Assembly: GCF_019396355.1 (NCBI RefSeq)
Contig: NZ_JAHKRK010000016.1
Coordinates: 1-64,000 of the forward strand
From: Pseudonocardia nigra
GTDB lineage: Bacteria; Actinomycetota; Actinomycetes; Mycobacteriales; Pseudonocardiaceae
Reading direction: 5' to 3'
DNA: 64,000 bases
A program made the position numbers and the translations under genes. Positions 16,515-25,475 of this stretch are shown one piece after another. Numbering within the stretch: the stretch's first letter is position 1; each line of letters starts with the position of its first letter. Under the pieces are notes generated by a model, which did no database searches, was not told the origin of the DNA, and saw nothing but the letters and a program-made list of their open reading frames with translations.

Positions 16515-17168
16515 GTGACGATCACGTTCGACCAGCTCGTCGACCGCGCCGCCGCCCTCGCCGCGGGCCCGCACCGCGCGATCCTCGGCGTGACCGGCAG
16601 CCCGGGCGCGGGCAAGTCCACGCTGGTGGCGGCGCTGCTCGCGGCCCTGCGCACGCGCCTCCCGGCGGGCGCACTGGCGCACGTGCCGATGGACGGGTTC
16701 CACCTCGCGGACGTCGCGCTCACCCGGCTCGGGCTCCTCGACGCGAAGGGCGCGCCCGACACGTTCGACGCGGGCGGCTACGTCGCCCTGCTGCGGCGGC
16801 TGCGCGCCGACGCCGAGGACGTGGTCTACGCCCCGGCGTTCGAACGCGACCTCGAGCAGCCCCTCGCCGGCGCGATCGCCGTGCCGCGGGAGGCCCGGTT
16901 GGTGCTCACCGAGGGCAACTACCTGCTGCTGGAGCGCGGGCGGTGGCCGGAGGTCCGCCCGGAGCTCGCGGAGGTGTGGTTCTGTGACCCGCGCCCGGAC
17001 GTGCGGCTGGCCCAGCTCACCGCGCGGCACGTGGCGTTCGGCAAGGACCCGCAGCGGGCCGCGGCGTGGGTGCAGGCCGTGGACGAGCCGAACGCCGCGC
17101 TGGTGGAGGCGACCCGCTCCCGGGCCGACCTCGTCGTGCCCGCCTCCGTCCTGGAGTCCCTCAGCTGA
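16515..17168 (+). CDS. P-loop nucleoside/nucleotide kinase-family protein
   Basis: 217 residues from GTG 16515 (an upstream ATG at 16440 would overlap the AraC gene). Walker A is GVTGSPGAGKSTL (about residue 35); PMDGFHLAD is the uridine-kinase/pantothenate-kinase-like second motif, and LVLTEGNYLLLE resembles the substrate strand of that group. The C-terminal half has RLAQLTARHVAFGKDP. Likely phosphorylates a nucleoside or sugar; the substrate is open. The end overlaps the convergent MerR relic by eight bases. Confidence 0.83.
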   Translation: MTITFDQLVDRAAALAAGPHRAILGVTGSPGAGKSTLVAALLAALRTRLPAGALAHVPMDGFHLADVALTRLGLLDAKGAPDTFDAGGYVALLRRLRADAEDVVYAPAFERDLEQPLAGAIAVPREARLVLTEGNYLLLERGRWPEVRPELAEVWFCDPRPDVRLAQLTARHVAFGKDPQRAAAWVQAVDEPNAALVEATRSRADLVVPASVLESLS

Positions 17169-17652
17169 GCCGCGCCCGCGCGTAGACGGCCATCGCGTCG
17201 CGCAGGTAGGCCGCCAGCCCGGGTGCGGTGGCGTCGATCGTCGCGGTGAACCGCTCGTCGTCGACGTAGAGCTGCCCGAGCCCGATGTAGGCGTCGCGCC
17301 CCGGGGTCCAGAAGTGGCACACCCACCCGTGGTGGCGGGCGACGACCTCCTGCACGGCGGGGTCGTCGACGGGTGCGCCCTCCCGCATCGCCGCGGCCAG
17401 GTCGCGGTGCACGGCGTGGGCCTCGCCCATGACGCGGCCCGCGGCGGCGTCGTCCCAGCTCGCTGGGGGCGCTCCGTAGTAGCGCAGCCCGCCGTGATGT
17501 CACTGGCGGATCTCCGCCTGGCGGCGTTGATCCGCGAGACAAGAGCTGGGCCCGGTGTGCGCCGGCCGGAGCAGCCCCACGTGGTCGTAGTGCCGCAGCG
17601 TGCGCGAGCTGACCCGGGACATCCGGGCCACCTCGGCCGTCGACCAGCGCAT
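17161..17652 (-). pseudogene. MerR/TipAS-type regulator, interrupted by a hairpin element and internally deleted
   Basis: From ATG 17652 the MerR helix-turn-helix is intact (WSTAEVARMSRVSSRTLRHYDHVGLLRPAHTGP). A 54-bp insertion at 17494-17547 brings in a stop, after which GGLRYYG resumes in frame exactly where MerR proteins continue. The coiled coil that should follow is missing: sequence jumps to a TipAS antibiotic-binding domain end (MGEAHAVHRDLAAAM ... LYVDDERFTATIDATAPGLAAYLRDAMAVYA). A normal member has about 250 residues; here roughly 100-130 are deleted. The gene is a relic. Confidence 0.8.
17494..17547 (-). repeat. Mobile-type hairpin element, copy 3 (54 bp), inside the MerR/TipAS gene
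   Basis: On the minus strand: TGTCT flank, stem GCGGATC, AA, CGCC, loop GCCA, GGCG, GA, stem GATCCGC, CAGTG flank. The outer stem is unrelated in sequence to copies 1 and 2, yet perfectly paired, and the AACGCCG and CAGGCGGA core and both flanks are the same. Boundaries come from the MerR frame, which resumes without loss. The inner loop is seven bases shorter than in the other copies. Confidence 0.75.
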
Positions 17653-17696
17653 GTCCGTCACGGTAGGAGTTGACGCTGCGTCAAGCGCGAGCCGAA

Positions 17697-18764
17697 TCAG
17701 CTGTGATGGGCGGCACGGTGCGCGGCGAGGACGTCGAGACCGAAGTCGGCCTCGGGATCGCGCCACACGGCGTGCGCGTGGTTGGCGTCGTTCTGCGTGT
17801 TGTCCCACTCGGCGAGCAGCCGCGGCCCGTGCAGCCGGTAGTAGTGCGGCGCGCCGGGCTCGAGGGAGCCGGCCCAGGCGACGTGGACGGCGTCCAGCTC
17901 GGCGGGATCGGCGTACCGGGCGAGCGGGGAGACCGCGGCGGGGACGCGGTCCAGGTACGTGGCGAGCAGGGCGAACACCATCTCGCGCTGCGCGGTGTCG
18001 AGGTCGGCGGCGGCCACCCCCTTCGGGGTCGGCGTGAGCGCGACGGCGTCGTCGTCGGCAGGGGCGGTCTCGTCGGCGACCCGGCTGCGGTTGCCCGTGA
18101 GGATGTCCGACGGGGCGCGCGGCAGCAGCACCGCCCGGGCGGCGAGCTCGCGGGGCAGCGACCGCACGAGCTCCCTGGCGAGCTCCTCCGGACCGGCGAG
18201 CGGCCGCAGCTCGGTGCCGCCCAGGAGCGGCGACCGGGCCGGGTTGGCGCCGAGGAAGTTGGGGGTGGTGGCCGCCACCCGTCCGTCGACCACCAGGTTG
18301 TTCAGCGACACGTGGTGCCCGCCGAACCGCCAGCCCCACGGGGCCGTCCCGCCGGGCGTGCCGAACACCCGCAGGTAGTACAGCCCCGGGTCGCGCCCAC
18401 GCTCGCGGCCGTGGCTCGGGCGGAAGCCCTCGGCCCGGTCGAGCACGTTCTCCAGCCCGATCACCGTGGCGACGGTGGTGAAACCCGCCTCCGATAGCCC
18501 GGTGGCCACGAGGCGCATCGCGAGCTGCTGCTGCGCCGGGCGCTGCGCGTGGAAGGTCAGCCCGCCGTGGTCGACCGGGGTGTAGAACCAGCGCAGCCGC
18601 TCGGCGTCGCCCTCGCGATCGGCGGCGGACGGCGCCGCACCGGTCGCCACCGCGCGCTGCCCGGCGTCGAGGGACGCGAGCCACGCGCCGGCCGCCTCGG
18701 CCATCCGCCCCGCTGTCGCCACACCCTCCGGCTGCACGGTCTCGTCGCTGCTCGCGTCCACCAT
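17697..18764 (-). CDS. DUF3500 domain protein
   Basis: 355 residues from ATG 18764. Family landmarks are RLRWFYTPVDHGGLTF, LVATGLSEAGFTTVATVIGLENVL, YYLRVFGTPGGTAPWGWRFGGHHVSLNNLVVDG, TPNFLGANPA and the C-terminal EWDNTQNDANHAHAVWRDPEADFG. The conserved histidines and acidic residues suggest a metal enzyme, but no function is established. A TAGGTT -10 box seven bases before the ATG predicts a leaderless message. Confidence 0.88.
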   Translation of the reverse strand: MVDASSDETVQPEGVATAGRMAEAAGAWLASLDAGQRAVATGAAPSAADREGDAERLRWFYTPVDHGGLTFHAQRPAQQQLAMRLVATGLSEAGFTTVATVIGLENVLDRAEGFRPSHGRERGRDPGLYYLRVFGTPGGTAPWGWRFGGHHVSLNNLVVDGRVAATTPNFLGANPARSPLLGGTELRPLAGPEELARELVRSLPRELAARAVLLPRAPSDILTGNRSRVADETAPADDDAVALTPTPKGVAAADLDTAQREMVFALLATYLDRVPAAVSPLARYADPAELDAVHVAWAGSLEPGAPHYYRLHGPRLLAEWDNTQNDANHAHAVWRDPEADFGLDVLAAHRAAHHS

Positions 18765-18771
18765 GCGGCTC

Positions 18772-18777
18772 AACCTA
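18772..18777 (-). promoter_or_regulatory. -10 box of the DUF3500 gene (leaderless)
   Basis: TAGGTT on the minus strand, seven bases before the start codon, with no ribosome site in between. Confidence 0.5.
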
Positions 18778-18792
18778 ACGCGGTCGCTGCGA

Positions 18793-21252
18793 TCAGCCAC
18801 AGGGCGTGACGGAGCAGTCCTGCCGGGGCGTCGGCTCCGGGTCGCCGCCGAAGAGGCGCGGGGCGCCGTCGGCCCCGTCGCCGCCGGGCTGCGGCGTCGG
18901 GGTGGGCGCGACCTCGCCGGGCCCGCCCGCGGGCGCACCGCCGTCGGGAGGAGGCGGGCCCTGCTCGGGACCGCCGGGCGCGCCCGGAACCGGCGACCCC
19001 GGCGACGGGGCGGCGCCGCCGGGCGGGGCGTTCGGGTCCGGCGGGGCGTTCGGAGCCGGCGGGGCGTCGGGGTCGTTCGCGTCGGGGGCGGCCGTGGCCG
19101 GCGGGACGGGCGTCGGCGCCGTGGTCGGCGCGTTCGGCGGCGCGGTGGACGGCGCCTCCCCGATCGGCCGGAACGGGGCGAACTGCTGCACCGGCTCGCC
19201 GGCGAGCGCGTCGGTCATGAACAACTGCCACACCTCACCGGGCAGGCCCGCCCCCTCCACGGGCGCGCCCCGCGCCGTGCGGATCGGCGAGTTCATGTCG
19301 GTGCCCATCCACACCGACGTCGCGAGCGTGGGGGTGAACCCGGCGATCCAGGCATCGTTGTTCTCGCCCTCGAACCGGGACTGCACGGTGCCCGTCTTCG
19401 CCGCGACCGGCTGCGCACCGGGCAGGGCCAGCCCGTCGTGGGCGGCGACCTCCAGCATCGACTCCGTGACGTTGCGGGCGACGCGCTCCGGGAAGCGCCG
19501 CTCGCCCTCGACGGCGGCCTCGTAGAGCACGCTGCCGTCCGCGGTGACGACGGACGCGACGAAATGCGGCTGGTGCCAGACCCCGCCCGCCGCAAGCGTG
19601 GCGTACGCCGACGCCAGCTCGAACGCGCTGACCTCCTTGTTGCCGAGCGCGATCCCCGCCGTCGGGTCCTCCAGCGGGGCGGTGATCCCGGCCGCCCTGG
19701 CCGCCGCCGCAACGGCCTCCGGGCCGACCTGCCGAGCGAGGGAGTGGAACACGACGTTGTTGGACATCGTCATGGCCTGCTTGAGGTCGCAGCGCTCGCA
19801 CTCCGCGCCGTCGGCATTGCGCAGGCCCGGCACCTCCGTGCCGTCGAACACCTCGCCGAGCCCTACCGGGGGGTCCTGCAGCAGCCCGGCGAGCACGACG
19901 AACGGCTTGAACGTCGACCCCGCGAGCCGCCGGACCTGGGCGTAGTCCAGCCCGACGCCGTTCTCGCCACCATAGTAGGCGCGGACCCCGCCGGTGGCGG
20001 GGTCGATGGCCACCATCGAGCTGCGGAGGTTCACCGGCTGGCCGGCGAGGGTCTCGTGCACGGCCGCGACGGCGTGCTCCTGCCGGCGCGGGTCGATCGT
20101 CGTCGTGATCCGCAGGCCGTCCTGGGCGAGGGCCTGGTCGGAGATGCCCAGGTCCGCGAGCTCGGCCGTCACGGCGGTGACGATGTGCCCGCTGCTGTCG
20201 GCGGGCACCCCCCGCGAGAAGCTCCTCGTGCCGGACGTGGGCGGGAACCCGAGCGTCGCGCGGGTACCCGCGTCCAGCCAGCCCTGCGACGTCATGCCGT
20301 CGAGCACGAAGTTCCAGCGCTCGACGGCGCGCTCGGGGCTGACCGCTGGGTCCCAGCGCGACGGCGACTGGATCACCCCGGCGAGGAGCGCCCCCTCGCT
20401 CACCGTGAGGTCCTGGACGTTCTTGCCGAAGTACGCCTGCGCCGCGGACTGGATCCCGTAGGCGCCCCGCCCGAAGTAGATCGTGTTGAGGTAGTCGGCG
20501 AGGATCTCGTCCTTGCTGCGCTCCTGGGAGATCTTGACGGCGAGGACGACCTCCTTGTACTTGCGCCAGAGCGTCTGCTCGGCGCCGACCAGCGCCTTCT
20601 TCACGAACTGCTGGGTGATCGTCGAGCCGCCGCCCACGCCGCCGCGCAGCTGGTTCCAGGCCGCCCGCAGGATGCCGGTGAGGTCGAAGCCGGGGTTGGA
20701 GTAGAAGGTGCGGTCCTCGGCCGCCAGCACCGCGTGCCGGACGTGCACCGGCACCTGCTCGATCGACACCTTGATCCGGTTGCCCTCCTCGGGGACGAGG
20801 CGGGTCAGCGGGGTGCCGTCGGCGAAGGACACCAGGGCCACCTGGTTGTTCACCGCGTCGTCCGGGCTGGGGACGGTGAACAGGAGATAGCCCGCGACGA
20901 ACGCGAGCACCGGGGCGAGGACGACCGTGGCCGCACCACCGAGCGCCGCGTGCAACAGCCTGCGGCGCCTGCGGGCGCTGCGCTGCGCCGGGGTGAGCTG
21001 CATGCGCCGCCGGGAGCGGCGGGACGCGGGGCCGCGCCGGCCGCCGGGGGCGAGGGATCCCGGCAGCACCTCGGTGGCGTCGGGGACGCGGTGGCGGGCC
21101 GAGTCGTCCGGCGAGCCCGCCTTGGCCTTCGGCGGCTGCCACCAGCCCACCCCGGCCGGCGGCGCGTCGCGGCGGGACCGCTGGACCGGGAGCGCCGGGC
21201 GCTCCCCGGGCCCCGCCGACCGGGCCGCGCGTGCGGTGCGTGACCGGTTCAC
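18793..21252 (-). CDS. Class A penicillin-binding protein (transglycosylase/transpeptidase)
   Basis: 819 residues from GTG 21252, chosen because GGGAGG lies eight bases upstream; a GTG at 21267 is possible. Order: basic cytoplasmic tail, transmembrane helix (VVLAPVLAFVAGYLLF, about 105-125), GT51 glycosyltransferase with the catalytic Glu in AAEDRTFYSNPGFD (about 177) and GGSTITQQFVKK, then the transpeptidase with GSTFKPF (Ser about 449), MSNN and AKTGT (about 617). The last 120 residues are Pro/Gly-rich with PNAPPDP-type repeats, ending in a Cys-containing tail. It polymerises and cross-links peptidoglycan outside the membrane. Homologous to mycobacterial PonA. Confidence 0.93.
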   Translation of the reverse strand: MNRSRTARAARSAGPGERPALPVQRSRRDAPPAGVGWWQPPKAKAGSPDDSARHRVPDATEVLPGSLAPGGRRGPASRRSRRRMQLTPAQRSARRRRRLLHAALGGAATVVLAPVLAFVAGYLLFTVPSPDDAVNNQVALVSFADGTPLTRLVPEEGNRIKVSIEQVPVHVRHAVLAAEDRTFYSNPGFDLTGILRAAWNQLRGGVGGGSTITQQFVKKALVGAEQTLWRKYKEVVLAVKISQERSKDEILADYLNTIYFGRGAYGIQSAAQAYFGKNVQDLTVSEGALLAGVIQSPSRWDPAVSPERAVERWNFVLDGMTSQGWLDAGTRATLGFPPTSGTRSFSRGVPADSSGHIVTAVTAELADLGISDQALAQDGLRITTTIDPRRQEHAVAAVHETLAGQPVNLRSSMVAIDPATGGVRAYYGGENGVGLDYAQVRRLAGSTFKPFVVLAGLLQDPPVGLGEVFDGTEVPGLRNADGAECERCDLKQAMTMSNNVVFHSLARQVGPEAVAAAARAAGITAPLEDPTAGIALGNKEVSAFELASAYATLAAGGVWHQPHFVASVVTADGSVLYEAAVEGERRFPERVARNVTESMLEVAAHDGLALPGAQPVAAKTGTVQSRFEGENNDAWIAGFTPTLATSVWMGTDMNSPIRTARGAPVEGAGLPGEVWQLFMTDALAGEPVQQFAPFRPIGEAPSTAPPNAPTTAPTPVPPATAAPDANDPDAPPAPNAPPDPNAPPGGAAPSPGSPVPGAPGGPEQGPPPPDGGAPAGGPGEVAPTPTPQPGGDGADGAPRLFGGDPEPTPRQDCSVTPCG

Positions 21253-21503
21253 CGCCCCACCTCCCACGTCGCCCCCACGTCGCCGTCGCCTCCCCTCGCG
21301 GACGCCGGTTCAACGGATCGCCTGGGTCGTGCGGTGTGGGGGCGTCCACGACATCACCCGATGGGCGGGCGCGCGGAGTGTCCGACCGGGTGTTCGGCGG
21401 CGCGCCGGTCACGGATGGTGACGTCGGTCCGTCGTCCGCCCGTATCGCAGGCCTCGTAGTCTCGGCCGCGCCGGCCCGCGGGGGCCGTGCGAAGGGGGGA
21501 ACC

Positions 21504-22673
21504 ATGATCCGTCGTGTCGCCACCGTCGCGGGGGTGGCCGGAGTGCTCGCAGCGGCCGGCGCCCGCCGGCCGGTGCTCCGGCGCTGGCCCGCGTCGCTCG
21601 CGCAGATGCTGCCCTGCCTCCCGGCGTCGGAGGCGCCGGGCCCGCTCACCGCCGCGCACGCCGCGCTGGGGGCGCTGTCGCTCGCCCGCGGCGGCGTCGC
21701 CGGGGCGGTGGCGAACGCCGCGGCGGTCGCCGCGCTCGCCGGCCTGCGCGGGGACGCGGCCCGCTCGGCGGAGGTCCTGGAGTCGGCGCTGGCCTCGCTC
21801 GGCCCGGCCGCCCCCGACCCGCGCAACGACGGCAGGGTCGCCTCGGGCCGCAGCGCCCGCAAACGGAACCTGCGGGCCGCCGACGTCGCCTACGGTGACG
21901 AGCCCGACCACCGCCTCGACGTGTGGGCGAGCCCCGGCCTCGCCGCCGGCGCGGGCGCCCCGGTGCTGGTGCAGGTGCACGGCGGCGCGTGGACGATGGG
22001 CGACAAGTCCGTCTCCGCCGCCCCGCTGATGGCCCACCTCGCCGAGCGCGGCTGGGTGTGCGTCACGATCAACTACCGGCTCGGACCGGGGGAGCGCTGG
22101 CCCGCCATGATCGTCGACGTCAAGCGGGCGATCGCGTGGGTCAAGGAGAACATCGCCGACCACGGTGGCGACCCCGGGTTCGTCGCGATCAGCGGTGGCT
22201 CCGCGGGCGGACACCTCGCCGCGCTCGCGGCGCTGTCCCCGAACGACCGCGCCTTCCAGCCCGGCTTCGCCGACGCCGACACCTCCCTCGCCGCCGCCGT
22301 CCCGCTGTACGGCGTGTTCGACTTCTCCGTCGACGAGTACGGCCTGTTCGCGCTGCTCGAGGGCAAGGTCATGACCACCACCTCGGTCGACGACCCGCAC
22401 ACCTGGCAGCAGGCCTCACCCGTGCACCGCGCCGGCCCGCACGCCCCGCCGTTCCTCGTCGTGCACGGCACCGCCGACACCGTCGCGTCCGTGGGGCAGT
22501 CGCAGCGGTTCGTGCAGCGGCTGCGGGAGGTCAGCGAGCAGCCCGTGTTCTACGCGGAGCTGCCGCGCGCGCAGCACGGTTTCGACGAGCTGCCGACCGC
22601 GCGCACCGGGCACGTCGTGCGGGCGGTGCACCGCTTCCTGACCGCGGCGCACGAGCGGTACCGGGCGGGCTGA
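21504..22673 (+). CDS. Alpha/beta hydrolase, HSL-type esterase/lipase
   Basis: 389 residues from ATG 21504, preceded by the purine-rich site GAAGGGGGGA. A hydrophobic N-terminus (about 1-110) may anchor it to the membrane. The oxyanion motif VHGGAWTMGD (about 158), nucleophile ISGGSAGGHLAAL (Ser about 231), acid in VHGTADTVASV and histidine in RAQHGFDEL form the hormone-sensitive-lipase arrangement, as in mycobacterial Lip proteins. Likely acts on short acyl esters at the membrane. Divergent from the penicillin-binding protein gene; a repeat array starts 50 bases after its stop. Confidence 0.9.
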   Translation: MIRRVATVAGVAGVLAAAGARRPVLRRWPASLAQMLPCLPASEAPGPLTAAHAALGALSLARGGVAGAVANAAAVAALAGLRGDAARSAEVLESALASLGPAAPDPRNDGRVASGRSARKRNLRAADVAYGDEPDHRLDVWASPGLAAGAGAPVLVQVHGGAWTMGDKSVSAAPLMAHLAERGWVCVTINYRLGPGERWPAMIVDVKRAIAWVKENIADHGGDPGFVAISGGSAGGHLAALAALSPNDRAFQPGFADADTSLAAAVPLYGVFDFSVDEYGLFALLEGKVMTTTSVDDPHTWQQASPVHRAGPHAPPFLVVHGTADTVASVGQSQRFVQRLREVSEQPVFYAELPRAQHGFDELPTARTGHVVRAVHRFLTAAHERYRAG

Positions 22674-22724
22674 GCCGGATGCCGCCGCCCGCCGCGGGTC
22701 GCCCCGCCGGCCCGGCCGCCCTCT

Positions 22725-23583
22725 GCCCGTGATCGCCGCGAGAGTGCGGTTGTTGCGGCCCCGGGTGTGGGAACGGTCATCTCGCGGCGATCACGGGTGG
22801 GGTGATCGGTGCGAGATGGCGGGTTTCGCTCCGCCGAGGGCGACGGGGGTCATCTCGCGGCGCTCGCACCGCAGGCGGTGATCTCCGGGGTGCGTGGCGT
22901 CCCCGTCCGGCCGCGATCAGGGGCGGAGGGTCGCGGTCCGAGATCCACTCGGCGCGTTCTGCCCGTGATCGCCGCGAGGGTGCGGTTGTTGCGGCCCCGG
23001 GTGTGGGAACGGTCATCTCGCGGCGATCGCGGGTGGGGTGAGCGTTGCGAGATGGCGGTTTTCGCTCCGGTGAGGACGACGAGGGTCATCTCGCGGCGCT
23101 CGCACCGCGGGCGGTGATCTCCGGGGTGCGCGGCGTCCCCGTCCGGCCGCGATCACGGGCGGAGGGTCGCGGTCCGAGATCCACTCGGCGCGTTCTGCCC
23201 GTGATCGCCGCGAGGGTGCGGTTGTTGCGGCCCCGGGTGTGGGAACGGTCATCTCGCGGCGATCACGGGTGGGGTGAGCGTTGCGAGGTTGCGGTTTTCG
23301 CTCCGCCGAGGGCGACGGGGGGCATCTCGCGGCGCTCGTACCGCGGGCGGTGATCTCCGGGGTGCGTGGCGTTCCCGTCCGGCCGCGATCATGGGCGGAG
23401 GGTGGTGGTCCGGGATCCACTCGGCGCCCTCTGCCCGTGATCGCCGCGAGGGTGCGGTTGTTGCGGCCCCGGGTGCCGAGATCGCCACCTCGCAGCGATC
23501 ACCAGCCGCGTGATCGCTGCGAGATGGCGGCTTCTGCACCGCGGGGGACGACGAGCGCCATCTCACGGCGATCAGGGGCGCGG
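22725..23583. repeat. Tandem array of 236-bp units made of nested palindromes
   Basis: The string GCCCGTGATCGCCGCGAG begins at 22725, 22961, 23197 and 23433, an exact 236-base period: three full units and a fourth, degenerate partial unit. Within a unit, 22726-22743 pairs perfectly with 22780-22797 over 18 bases. A second fold uses GCGAGATG and CATCTCGC. In the partial unit, 23511-23529 pairs with 23556-23574 with two mismatches. It fills the space between two convergent genes; the short frames inside are by-products of the repeats. It is the only gene-free stretch above 300 bases in the window. Confidence 0.9.
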
Positions 23584-23601
23584 TGATGTCGGGGGCGGGC
23601 G

Positions 23602-24588
23602 TCAGACCGTCGCCGGCGTCACGGCCTCGGCGAACAGTTCGTAGGACCGCAGCCGGTCGGCGCCGTCGTGGGTGCTGGTCACCACCATCAGCTCGTCGAC
23701 CCCGGTGCGCTCGAGCAGCTCGCGCACGCCGTCGCGGACCGTGGCGGGGGAGCCGATGATCTGGCTGCCGAGCCGGTGCTCGACGAAGAGCTTCTCCTCG
23801 TCGGTGTACGGGTACGCGCCAGCTTCCTCCGGCGTCGGGACCGGGCCCGGCATGCCGAGGCGCAGGCGCAGGAACTGCAGCGCGCCAGGCATCGCGAGCC
23901 GGTGGGCCTCGGCGTCGGTGTCGGCGGCGAGCACCGACGCGGCGATCATCGCGTAGGGCTGCTCGAGCACGGGGGAGGGCCGGAAGTGCTCGCGGTAGAG
24001 GGCGAGCGCGGGCAGCGTGTTCTCGGCGCTGAAGTGGTGGGCGAAGGCGAACGGCAGCCCGAGGATCCCGGCCAGCTGGGCGCTGTAGCCGCTGGAGCCC
24101 AGCAGCCAGATCGCCGGGTCCTGCCCCCGCGCGGGCACGGCCAGCACCGGGCCCTCGCCGCGGAAGTAGGCGGTGAGCTCGGTGAGCTGCTCCGGGAAGT
24201 CGTCGGCGCCCAGGGGGTCGGTGCCGCGGCGCAGCGCCCGCGCGGTGCGCTGGTCGGTGCCCGGGGCGCGGCCGATGCCGAGGTCGATCCGGCCGGGGTG
24301 CAGCGCGTCGAGCGTGCCGAACTGCTCGGCGATCACCAGCGGCTGGTGGTTCGGGAGCATCACACCGCCGGAGCCCACCCGGATCCGCGAGCTGGCCCCG
24401 GCGAGGTGGGCGATCAGCACGGCGGGGGAGGAGCTCGCGATGCCCGGCATGCCGTGGTGCTCGGCCACCCAGTAGCGGTGGAAGCCGAGCTCCTCGACGC
24501 GGCGGATCAGCGCGGTGCTGTGCTGCAGCGCCGCGGTGGCCGTCGAACCGGAGCCGATGGGGACGAGATCGAGCACGGAGAGAGGCAC
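23602..24588 (-). CDS. LLM-class flavin-dependent oxidoreductase (MsnO8-like)
   Basis: 328 residues from GTG 24588; GTG 24591 or TTG 24603 are also possible, but homology begins at [15 protein letters not shown]. Luciferase-like TIM barrel signatures are [69 protein letters not shown] and the [13 protein letters not shown] segment near the end. Uses FMN or F420 to oxidise an unknown substrate. It converges on the esterase gene across the tandem array. Confidence 0.9.
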   Translation of the reverse strand: MPLSVLDLVPIGSGSTATAALQHSTALIRRVEELGFHRYWVAEHHGMPGIASSSPAVLIAHLAGASSRIRVGSGGVMLPNHQPLVIAEQFGTLDALHPGRIDLGIGRAPGTDQRTARALRRGTDPLGADDFPEQLTELTAYFRGEGPVLAVPARGQDPAIWLLGSSGYSAQLAGILGLPFAFAHHFSAENTLPALALYREHFRPSPVLEQPYAMIAASVLAADTDAEAHRLAMPGALQFLRLRLGMPGPVPTPEEAGAYPYTDEEKLFVEHRLGSQIIGSPATVRDGVRELLERTGVDELMVVTSTHDGADRLRSYELFAEAVTPATV

Positions 24589-24713
24589 CACGCGTCGGTG
24601 CAACCCGCGTACACCACCGATTCTTCCCGGGCCCGCGGGAGCCGAACGGCGCAGCGGCGCGGCGCCGGGCGGGTGCCCCGCCGCTGCTCCCCGCCGTCGC
24701 GAGAACCTGCGGT

Positions 24714-25388
24714 GTGCCCGCCCCGCCCCTCGCCGCCGTGCTCGCCGACCTGCTCCGCGCGAGCGGGGCCACCGGAGCCTGCGCCGTCGACGCGCGGCGC
24801 GAGGTGGTCCTCGCCGCCGCCGGCGCCGCGGGCGACGTCGCCGATCTCACCGCCCTCGGCGGGCTGGCCGCCGCCGCCGGTGCCCTGGCCCGCCTCGACG
24901 ACCTCGTCGTCACCGCGGGGCCGGTGGTGCACGTCCTGCGGGGATGCGGGCGCCCCGGCGTGTTCGTGTACGTGCGCCTGGACCGCACGCGCGCGGACGT
25001 CGAGGTCGCCCGCCGGGCCCTCGGCTCGCCCGGCCTGCACCGCGCGCTGCAGGCCGCGCCGGCGCCCGCGGCGGTCCCGCAGCAGCGCCTGCCGCCGCCC
25101 GTTCCCGTGCCGCCCGTTCCGGCGCCGCGGTTCCCCGCGGGTGGCCCTCCGGCCGAGGAACCGGCGCTCGTCACGTTGGCGGGGGAGCGGCCGGTCGTGC
25201 GCGCGGGGGCGCTCGCCGTGCTGGCGCTGCCGCCACCGGCGCCCGTCGCGGTGCCGCGGGCCGTCCCGCTCCCGCGACGGCGGACCTCCCCCGCTCCCGT
25301 GGCCGGTGCGCCCGCGGCGCTGCCGCAGGCGTGGTCGAGCGACCTCGGCACGCTGCAGCGCGTGCTGAGGGCGTTGCACGCGCTCTGA
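24714..25388 (+). CDS. Roadblock/LC7-like domain protein, Pro/Ala-rich C-terminus
   Basis: 224 residues from GTG 24714. The first 110 residues ([27 protein letters not shown] ... [27 protein letters not shown]) have the length and strand pattern of a roadblock/LC7 domain, which in actinobacteria works with small GTPases and sensor kinases. The rest is a disordered Pro/Ala/Arg-rich tail that ends in a short helix ([14 protein letters not shown]). None of the usual roadblock operon partners is adjacent. The assignment is from pattern only. Confidence 0.5.
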   Translation: MPAPPLAAVLADLLRASGATGACAVDARREVVLAAAGAAGDVADLTALGGLAAAAGALARLDDLVVTAGPVVHVLRGCGRPGVFVYVRLDRTRADVEVARRALGSPGLHRALQAAPAPAAVPQQRLPPPVPVPPVPAPRFPAGGPPAEEPALVTLAGERPVVRAGALAVLALPPPAPVAVPRAVPLPRRRTSPAPVAGAPAALPQAWSSDLGTLQRVLRALHAL

Positions 25389-25432
25389 CGGGCCGGGCCC
25401 CCTGCGCCGGAAACCGGCTCGCCGCCGCCCTC

Positions 25433-25438
25433 TAGCAT
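25433..25438 (+). promoter_or_regulatory. Likely -10 box of thrS
   Basis: TAGCAT lies about 38 bases before the thrS GTG, leaving room for a leader of roughly 30 bases that carries TTGGAGG (25463-25469) at the right distance from the start. Confidence 0.4.
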
Positions 25439-25475
25439 CGTGGGAACACCCGAACAACCCCCTTGGAGGCCCCTC

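Noticed and set aside
8662-17547. Hairpin copies as self-splicing mini-introns
   Set aside because: Both host genes carry additional disabling lesions, and 50-60 bases is far too short for known self-splicing introns.
22725-23583. CRISPR-like array
   Set aside because: Unit length is 236 bases with no short repeat/spacer alternation and no cas genes; it is a palindromic tandem repeat.
22777-23586. Several 79-135 codon frames in the tandem array
   Set aside because: They recur with the repeat period on both strands and encode only Arg-rich repeats, so they are by-products.
25440-25475. Upstream extension of thrS by twelve codons
   Set aside because: GTG 25476 has TTGGAGG at the right distance; the extension would include the ribosome site.
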